From Rebecca billardiae RCC1528 (taxonomy: Eukaryota > Haptophyta), in assembly GCA_965240325.2 (NCBI GenBank), contig OZ251230.1, positions 2,046,001 to 2,110,000 of the forward strand: a DNA stretch of 64,000 nt, given 5' to 3'. The stretch's first letter is position 1. Every line of letters begins with the position of its first letter. The notes beneath the pieces are model-generated. The model was not told where the DNA came from. It worked only from the letters and a program-made list of their open reading frames with translations, and searched no databases. Of this stretch, positions 57,171-64,000 are shown one piece after another. Both the position numbers and the translations under genes were made by a program.

Positions 57171-58501
57171 ATGGCGCGGACTGCGCGAATGAATGACGCG
57201 CAGGCAGCGGCACAAGCAGCACTCCTGCGTGTGCTGCCGCCTGACGTTCACTCGCTGAAAAGTACGGAAAATGATGCTGACGAATCGAAATAATTCGAAT
57301 GACCGCCGCACGATGATAACTCATTATAGTTTGACAACTTAAACTTTCACAAAGACGAGAGTGTCGAGTCACGAACGTCGCCGCGACGGTCCCCGGAGCC
57401 GTCACTATGCGACGATGAATTAAGTTTACTTTATTATTCACGCAGCAGCGAGCTCCGCACACGCACCGTGGCTTTCTCCACGTTTCAGTGCCGATGCCGC
57501 TCGCGCACCGGACGTGCCCCCGTGGCGTGCGATCGGCGCCTTCCGTGCGCGCTGGCCACGGTCGGACTGCCGGACTTCCAGAGCAGCCTTCTCAGACCAC
57601 CGCCCGGTGGCGGCGATACCCAGCGCAGGCGGAGGATAATTGGTCATAGCCAACTGCCACTGCCGCCTGTTTCTGCCCGAGCAGCAGACTGGATGTGAGT
57701 CACCCCTGTCCGCGATTGCGCCGACAACGCCGTGAAGATCGGACCAGTCAAGAGTCAAGCTACTATCACGGAGCTGTGGGCTAGATCTTAGCCCAGCGCT
57801 CCATTCAAGGGTTGGCAACACGATGGATGTCGTGCCGGGTAGGCGCGCCCGCGTCAGGGCCGTGGAGTAATCCCATCAAGGTGCTTGGTCTGCCGACTGT
57901 CACTATGACGGATCCCGGCAAAGTGGCGTCAGAGGGGGCAACACGGGCCTAAAGCTGGACACGAGCCCGTGCAGCGACCACTACACTTCCGAGCTCTGTC
58001 GGGCTCCGCATTGGCGTTCGCGCGGGGCGGTCGCCATAAGACGTCCGCCCGAAAGAGAGGGATTCGAGGAGCCGCTGTGCATCCATGAGGCGAGATCTCG
58101 GTCATCTCGATCCTAATTGATAATATTCATCAATATGGGGGTTACTTGTCTTGCAATTACTCACAAATCCTTGACTGCGACTGGCTTCTCACGAACTCCC
58201 GGAGTTCCGAGTAGCCGGCCAACGGGCGAAGCGGCGGAGTCGTCGGTGTTTGGGGCTTTCCAAGCGCTGGGCCCGTACATGATTGGCTCGATTTGAGCCG
58301 TCCCATCAGGCCATCAACAAGGGACTCCCCTACTTACTTGGTCCCATTTACTGCGGCCGGGGTACCCACATGGCCGTGAGAGCAGGGTGGGCGGTCACAG
58401 TCTGGGCTCGCTGCACGATCGCAGTCATCGGCCAGGCGGCGGGGGTGACTACCTGGCAACCACCACAGCGCAACGCGCGGCCCCTCGCTCCGAGCGGACG
58501 G

Positions 58502-59313
58502 ATGATCACGCCCGTGCGCGCTCAGGCAACGATGTGCACGCCGTACGCGGCGCACGTGCCCAACGTGGCGCCATCGGACCGCCTCGCCGCCGAAGACGAC
58601 GCGTCGGCCTCTCCCGCGGACGCGCTCGGCGATAGCGAATGCGCGCACGCAATTCCGCACGGCGCGCACGCGTCCAAGATGCCAACCTACCTCCTCGGGC
58701 CGAGGGTGCGCGCGCGCGCGCGCGCAGATAGCGGCTCGGTCGGCCCTGCCCTGCCCTGCCCTCCTCTGCCGCGAGCGCCACGGCCACCCCCGCTCCGTGC
58801 ACTCTGAGCACGCACCGCGCACCGCGCACCGCGCGCGCGGCCGCGCTCTGCGCGCGCAGGTCTCGCCCCCGCCAACCTCGCTCGCAGCTGGCAGCGATGG
58901 CTCGCGGTTCTTCGTGCACACGACGTCGATCAACTGTCCCACCCACCCGCCGCGTGCCGACTACGCGTCGCCCGTCATCAGCCAGCAGCACGACTGCAAG
59001 TCCTCCGTGGGCAGCTGCGGCGTCGCGCGGCGAGAGGGCCAGACGCGCTCGCCGCCCGCCGCGCCGGCGGCGACCCAGCCGCCCGTGGCTGCCGCGCTGG
59101 CCAAGGAGGACGGCGTCGGGGGGCACTGGTCGCAGCGCTCGCTGGATGGCTCGGCGCCCACCTCAACCGCCGCCGCGAACGCGAGCTGCCAGTGGCTCGG
59201 CCGGTGTGCGCTCGCGCCGCGCGCTCGCGCCGGCGCGCCGCGCGCTGACAAGGCATCGCGCGGCGGGCGGCCGGCGCACGCGGCGCGCGCTCGCGCGCAT
59301 TCGCTCACCTCTC

Positions 59314-59347
<34 letters not shown>

Positions 59348-60391
59348 GCAGCACGGTGCGCGTGACGCGCGGCAAGGGCGAGGGGCAGCAAGGCATCGTC
59401 ACCAAGTCCGGCCACGGCTTCTACTGCGTGCAGGTCTCGGAGGACGAGACTCTGATGAAGCGCGGCCATGAGATTGAGCTCGTGGGCGGCGGCTCGCTGC
59501 GGCCCAAGGCGCCGCGCTCGCCCGCGCTCAGCCCGGGGGCGAAGCAGCTGGCGGCGCGCGCGACGTCGCCGGGCGGGCGCGCGCTCGGCGGCGTCTCGAA
59601 GGACGGCCCGCGCCACGCGCCGCCGCAGGCCTCGCGCATGGTGATGCGCTCGCCCAGCCCGCCGGCGGGCAGCACGCTGCTGCCGGAGCCGGCCCTGCCC
59701 GTGCACGCGGCCGCGGGCGCGCCGCAGCGGTGCGAGGAGTGTGCGCGCGTGCACGGCGGCGGCTTCGGCTCCGGCCGCTTCTGCTCCAAGAGCTGCGGCG
59801 CGCGCTTCGCGGTCCGCTCGCGCGCGCTCCCCATCCCGACGCCCGTCTCCTCGCTCTCCACGCCACGCGAAGGCGCGGACGCGCCGGCGTACCACGCGCC
59901 GATTGCACTCAAGGTGCCGCGCGCTGCGCTGATGCGCCGCGCCGCGCCGCGCGGCCGGCGCGCGGCCAACAGGGCCGCGCGGCGCGCCTGCGCGGCTGCC
60001 CGCGCGCGCTCACGGTGCGGCGCGCGCGCGCGCGACGCGACGCGCGCGCAGGCGCGTGAGGGCGCCGGCGCATCCGGCTCGGCCGCCTTCCTCTCCGCAG
60101 CGCCCAGCCCCATGGCCGCGCGCCTCCCGCACAAGCGGCCGCCAACGCCTGTCCCCCTTGCCGCGGGCGCCGAGCCGGACAGCGAGGCCGCGCTGGCCGC
60201 GCGCGCGCTGCTGCGCATCATGTCTGCGTCGAGCGTGCACGGGCCGGAGGTGCGCGCGCGCGGCGCGAGCGCGGCGGCGCGCGGGCGTGCGGCGGCGTGG
60301 CTGAGCTCCCTCCCTCTCGCCCGCGCCTCGCCGCGCGCAGGCCTACGGCGGCGCGTTCGATTCCCTCGCCAAGCGCCCGCGTGTGAACTGA
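58502..60391 (+). CDS. KOW/SH3-like plus C2C2 zinc-finger protein, five exons
   Basis: Exons 58502-58705, 58860-59203, 59352-59913, 60052-60249 and 60341-60391 join with consistent phases at GT-AG introns (each acceptor GCGCAG-like) to give 452 residues. The start could be further upstream. Just after the second intron comes GRTVRVTRGKGEGQQG with IVTKSGHGFYCVQV, a KOW-like or small SH3-type barrel (about residues 182-225). Near 309-331 lies CEECARVHGGGFGSGRFCSKSC, a short C2-(11-12)-C2 metal-binding motif with the HGxFGSGRFCS signature that I associate with algal and protist proteins. The remainder is Ser/Pro/Ala-rich and disordered. The C-terminus ends SLAKRPRVN, a possible nuclear localisation signal. 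A nuclear nucleic-acid or chromatin role is a guess. The first two exons rest mainly on phase and splice-site agreement. Confidence 0.55.
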
Positions 60392-61279
60392 CGACGACGG
60401 CCGGCCGCATCGGGACGGCCCGGAGGACGGGCGGTGCGCCGCCGCGCACCTGTGCATGCTCGTGCCCATGAGACCAAACCGGCCGCCTCGCTCGCCCGAG
60501 CGCGCGCCACCACCGCGCATCAGGCCGCCGCCGCTGCGCCGCGCGCGCGCCTCGCTGCCGCCACCCTCGGCGGCGCGGCCGCGGCGTGAGCGCGCAGCGC
60601 GCGCTGATGCGACCGAACCGGGCAGCGTCACGGCCGCGGTCCCTGCGCGCAGCCGGGGACTGCGGCGAGAGCTTTCGACGCAGCTCTGTCGCGCGGGGCT
60701 CTCGAGTCGAGAAGCACGCCGCCGCCGCTCCCGCGGCCGGCTGTGCTGAGAGAGAGCCCATCTGCGAGTGTCAGTGATGCCCCGGATGGGCGTCGGCTTC
60801 GCCGACTCGCGTATCGCGCGTCGAGCCGACGACCATGCCGCACACCCCAGGGAGACGTGTGGATGATTGAAGAAGTCATACATGCGGGATGATCCGAGTG
60901 CAAGGAAGAGTCGTGTGTGATCTAGCGGCAGCCGTGGAGATGGCGGCGGGCGCGGTCTTCTGCCAGGGCCGCGACTGCGGCTTGGCCGCGCGCCGTCATC
61001 AACCGCGCCCGCTTTTCTTTTCATTCTGGCCTCAAACCCGTTTTTTGCCTCAAGACGGGCGATGGGTCGCATGCAAGGTCGCATCGAGTTGAGTCCGTTC
61101 CGGGTGGCTCCGGCCGGCGCCGGCGAAAGCTTTTGAACACAGACTCCCGCCCAATCGGCGCTGAGTCCGGATGTGCGCTGGACGCCTGTCCGGTGCTGAT
61201 GGGCTGGTTTGTCGTCGTCGGGCCAAGCTCTTGCTGCGCGTGGCGGTGCGGGGCCTGCGCGTGCACGTGGACGGGCGCA
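60392..61279. other. Intergenic region, nothing recognised
   Basis: Mixed GC-rich sequence between two plus-strand genes. It should include the DUS3 promoter. An in-frame upstream ATG at 61199 exists for the DUS3 gene. Confidence 0.5.
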
Positions 61280-63363
61280 ATGGCGACGCCGCCGACGCGG
61301 GCTGGCATGGCGCCCATCAAGGCCGAGTTCCTCGCGCCGCGCAAGCCCGAGCCCGAGAAGAGCACGAAACCTGCGGAGCGCGCCGATGCCGGCGCAGCGG
61401 CGGGCGGCGCGCCGGCCACAGCGGCGGCGCCAGCGGCCGCCGCCGACGGCGCGCGGCCCAAGAAGAGGCAACGCGGGATGAACAAGCCGAACGAGCGCGA
61501 GCGCTACCGCCCGAAGGTCTCAGGCCTGTGCGTCCAGTTCGCCTCCGGGCTGGGCTGCCCGTATGGCGACGGCTGCAAGTACTCGCACGACCTCGCCGAG
61601 TACATGCAGAGGCGGCCGGCCGACCTGCCGGGCGAGTGCCCCAGCTTCGCGGCGTTCGGGGCGTGCCGGCACGGCGTGCTGTGCCGGCGCGGGGCGGCGC
61701 ACCTGAATGCCGACGGCACCAACATCGTGCGCCCGGGCGCGCAGCCCTCCTTCGCCGCGCCGCCCACCGAGCGCAACACGCTCGAGCGCGCCACCCTGCA
61801 GCAGCTCAAGCAGCGCAAGCACGCCTTCCCCACGGCGGACGGGGCGGTGGCGCGGGCGAGGGAGCTGGGCAAGGCGGAGGCGGAGAGCGGCGGCGCGATT
61901 GTGAGCGCCGCCGCCGCGCACGGCGCCGCCGCCGCGCCCGAGGCGGCGGCGGCGGCGGCGGCCGCGCCGGCGGCGGCGGCGGCAGCGGAGGCCGCGGCCG
62001 CGCCGGCGGCGGCGCCGGCGGCGGCGGCCGCGGCTGCGCGCTCCAGCGTGTGTGCGCCCGCGGCTGCCGAGGTCGGAGCCGGGTACGGCTGCTCGGAGGC
62101 GGCGCTGCGCGGCGAGGAGCGCGCGCCGATCGACCTGCGCGGCAAGCTCTACCTCGCGCCGCTCACCACGGTGGGCAACCTGCCCTTCCGCCGGCTGTGC
62201 GTGTCGGCGGGCGCGGACGTGACGTGCTCGGAGATGGCGCTCGCGACCAAGCTGCTGCAGGGCGAGCAGTCCGAGTGGGCGCTGCTGCGGCGGCACGAGA
62301 GCGAGACGCTGTTCGGCGCGCAGCTCGCCGCGGCGCACTCGGACACGCTCGCGCGCGCGTGCGAGGCCGTCGCGACCCACACGGACGTGCGCTTTGTCGA
62401 CATCAACATGGGGTGCCCGATCGACCCGGTGTGCAACAAGGGGATGGGCAGCGTGCTGGTCGCACGGCCCGCGCGCGTCGCTGAGCTCGTGCGCTCGGCG
62501 AGCGCGACGCTGCGCCCGTGGGGCGTGGGGCTGACGGTGAAGCTGCGGATGGGCGTGGAGGACAAGAGCCCGGTCGCGCACCGTCTGGTGCCGCACCTCA
62601 AGCACTGGGGCGCGGCCGCGTGCACGCTCCACGGCCGCTCGCGCCAGCAGCGCTACTCGCGCGCCGCCGACTGGGACTACGTGGAGCGCTGCGCGCGCGA
62701 GGCTTCGGTGCCGCTGATCGGCAACGGCGACATGTTCACGCACGAGGACCTGGCGGCCGCGCTCGGCCGGCCGGCGATCGCGTCGGTGATGGTGGCGCGC
62801 GGCGCGCTCGTCAAGCCGTGGATCTTCACCGAGCTCAAGGAGCGCCGGCTGTGGGACATCTCCGCGCCCGAGCGGCTGCAGCTGATGCAGGACTTTGTGC
62901 ACCACGGCCTCGAGCACTGGGGCTCGGTGTGCGCAGCGGACGGGAGGGGGCGGGGGCGCGGCAGGGCGGTCGGAGAGGGGGGCGGCGCGGGGCGGCGCGG
63001 GAGGGCCGCACGGCGCGCCGCCGCCGCGCTCACCCGCGAGCCGCGCGCCCCCGCCCCGCGCCGCCGCCGGCTGTGCAGGACGATCTGGGCGTGGCGCGCA
63101 CGCGCCACTTCCTGCTCGAGTGGCTCTCCTTCTCGTGCAGGTACGTGCCCGTGGGGCTGCTCGAGCGGCTGCCGCCGCGCATCCAGGACTGCGCGCCGCC
63201 GTTCGTCGGGCGCTCCGACCTGGAGACCCTGCTCGGCTCGAGCAGCGCGCACGACTGGGTGCGCCTCTCCGAGATGGTGCTCGGGCCGGTGCCGCCCGAG
63301 TTCCGCTTCACGCCCAAGCACAAGGCGAACGCGCAGGCAGGGCCGATGGTCGCGGAGGGGTAG
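61280..63363 (+). CDS. DUS3: tRNA-dihydrouridine(47) synthase (DUS3), two exons
   Basis: Exons 61280-62926 and 63079-63363 join across a 152-bp GT-AG intron in phase 0 to give 643 residues, as in DUS3/DUS3L. ATG 61280 is preferred over 61199 because [12 protein letters not shown] sequence at the start matches the family's IKPEF-type beginning. Two CCCH zinc fingers follow: a CX8CX5CX3H finger at about 84-103 and a second near 121-142. After an Ala-rich spacer the FMN-binding Dus domain starts near 286 ([18 protein letters not shown]). It includes the catalytic-cysteine motif [31 protein letters not shown] (here [14 protein letters not shown]) and LIGNGD. The second exon supplies [20 protein letters not shown] and [17 protein letters not shown], hallmarks of DUS3. 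It reduces U47 of tRNA, and also some mRNA uridines, using NADPH. Confidence 0.93.
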
Positions 63364-63854
63364 GCTGCGCCGCGCGCGGCGGCGGGCGCCACGGGGCGGG
63401 GCCCACCGCCCGGCGCCGCTGCCGTGCCCGTGCATGGCGCGACGAGCGGCATGGATGGCCTCGCGCCTCGGCACTGGCAGGCCGCCGACCGCGCCTGGGC
63501 TCGATCCCGTGGCAACGTGTCCGACTTTGGGCGGACGGGGTCTACTGCGTCGGACGTCACGTTGAATCACCCCGATACGTTTGATGCACCCGGTACGGCG
63601 GCGCGGCCCGTGCCCTCGTACTCGTAAGCTGCCGTAGTGCCCTGACTACTGAGGACGCGCGGAGTCAATAAACGGCGGAGAATCGTCATCGTCACAATCT
63701 GTCCATCGATCAGCATACAGTTTACTAAGAATAAGAGACGCACACAGCTCAGGCAGGCGAGATTGACGCCCGCCAACTGTCACCCAGTATCGAAACAAGG
63801 CCGGATGAACCTAAAAAATGCGCGGAGGGGAACGCCGCCAAACCGGCAAGCAAG
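63364..63854. other. Intergenic spacer with repeat C copy 2
   Basis: Presumed promoter region of the gene starting at 63855. It contains the 25-bp repeat C at 63718-63742 and no other recognised feature. Confidence 0.45.
63718..63742 (+). repeat. 25-bp dispersed repeat C, copy 2
   Basis: Identical over 25 bases to 42452-42476. It lies 112 bp upstream of the ATG at 63855. Confidence 0.85.
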
Positions 63855-64000
63855 ATGGCGGACTCGTCGCGCCCTCCGCCTGACCGAGAGCGCGATTACG
63901 ATCGCAATGATGAGGCGGGCGCGAGCGGCCGAGGCGCGGCAGCCGACAGCCGCCGAAAGCCTGCTCCCGCGCAGCCAAAGCAGAATGCCAACTACGAGAC
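63855..64000 (+). CDS. 5' end of an unrecognised gene, cut by the window
   Basis: An ATG in a good context (CAAGATGGCG) opens 48 codons to the right edge. The peptide is hydrophilic and disordered, beginning ADSSRPPPDRERDYDRND and continuing with Arg, Lys, Pro and Gln. Such termini are common in RNA-binding and spliceosomal proteins, but the visible part does not identify it. Confidence 0.4.
   Translation, partial: MADSSRPPPDRERDYDRNDEAGASGRGAAADSRRKPAPAQPKQNANYE

Larger units (their letters stand above)
56114..58501. other. Intergenic region with dispersed repeat A and an AT microsatellite
   Basis: About 2.4 kb without a supported gene. Repeat A copy 2 lies at 56778-57040. The stretch 57440-58280 has a balanced, gene-like composition on the minus strand but every frame is interrupted within about 130 codons and nothing is recognised; it may be a decayed mobile element. 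Confidence 0.45.

Noticed and set aside
57438-58280. A possible structured RNA or mobile-element gene in the balanced-composition stretch
   Set aside because: No snRNA, rRNA or tRNA signature was found, and the minus-strand frame of 127 codons lacks an ATG-based start and any recognised domain.

Overview
The window is very GC-rich, gene-dense nuclear DNA of a photosynthetic eukaryote. Short GT-AG introns (77-198 bp) can be placed with consistent phase in five genes. Eukaryote-only genes are present (CTC1, COX6B, DUS3 with CCCH fingers, an SLC25 carrier, a polycystin-like receptor). One protein opens with an ER signal peptide followed by a GAFAW-type junction, the plastid-targeting signature of algae with a secondary red-lineage plastid. 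A haptophyte fits best, but the sequence alone does not prove this.

Layout. At the left edge a secreted proline-rich (SPPP-type) protein runs off the window on the minus strand (1-1404), head to head with a sideroflexin (1555-2583). From about 2.9 to 11.6 kb lies a repeat-built block with no recognised gene. It contains two tandem Y-array-X composites, a 40-bp minisatellite and a short GTCAGTTGTATTGCCG-type motif that is direct on the left and inverted on the right. After 2.4 kb with no supported gene come a GT29 sialyltransferase-like gene (14088-15263) and an unrecognised gene (16976-18127).

The centre is a single minus-strand gene of about 23.6 kb (18688-42266, one 173-bp intron, about 7,800 residues). 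It encodes an adhesion-type, PKD1-like protein. Its ectodomain strings together three six-repeat FG-GAP propellers, two leucine-rich-repeat solenoids, an RTX-like calcium-binding roll, about 1,900 residues of SPPP stalk, IPT/TIG domains, a REJ-like region and a GPS cleavage motif. After these come about five membrane segments, an IQ-like motif and two EF-hands. Upstream on the same strand is MoaC (molybdenum cofactor synthesis).

The right third holds a plastid-targeted bestrophin-like channel fused in frame to a phosphate-carrier-like SLC25 domain (43447-45789), CTC1 (telomere CST complex), COX6B (three exons), a signal-peptide-bearing SLC25-type carrier, an amino-acid permease, a KOW-like/zinc-finger protein (five exons), DUS3 (tRNA dihydrouridine synthase) and the start of one more gene at the right edge.

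Four gene pairs are divergent with only 150-200 bp between start codons, suggesting shared promoters. No operons, tRNAs, rRNAs or CRISPR arrays were found. The proteins do not form one pathway. The common threads are membrane transport (sideroflexin, bestrophin-carrier fusion, SLC25 carrier, permease) and large extracellular proline-rich or adhesive proteins (the left-edge protein and the polycystin-like receptor).
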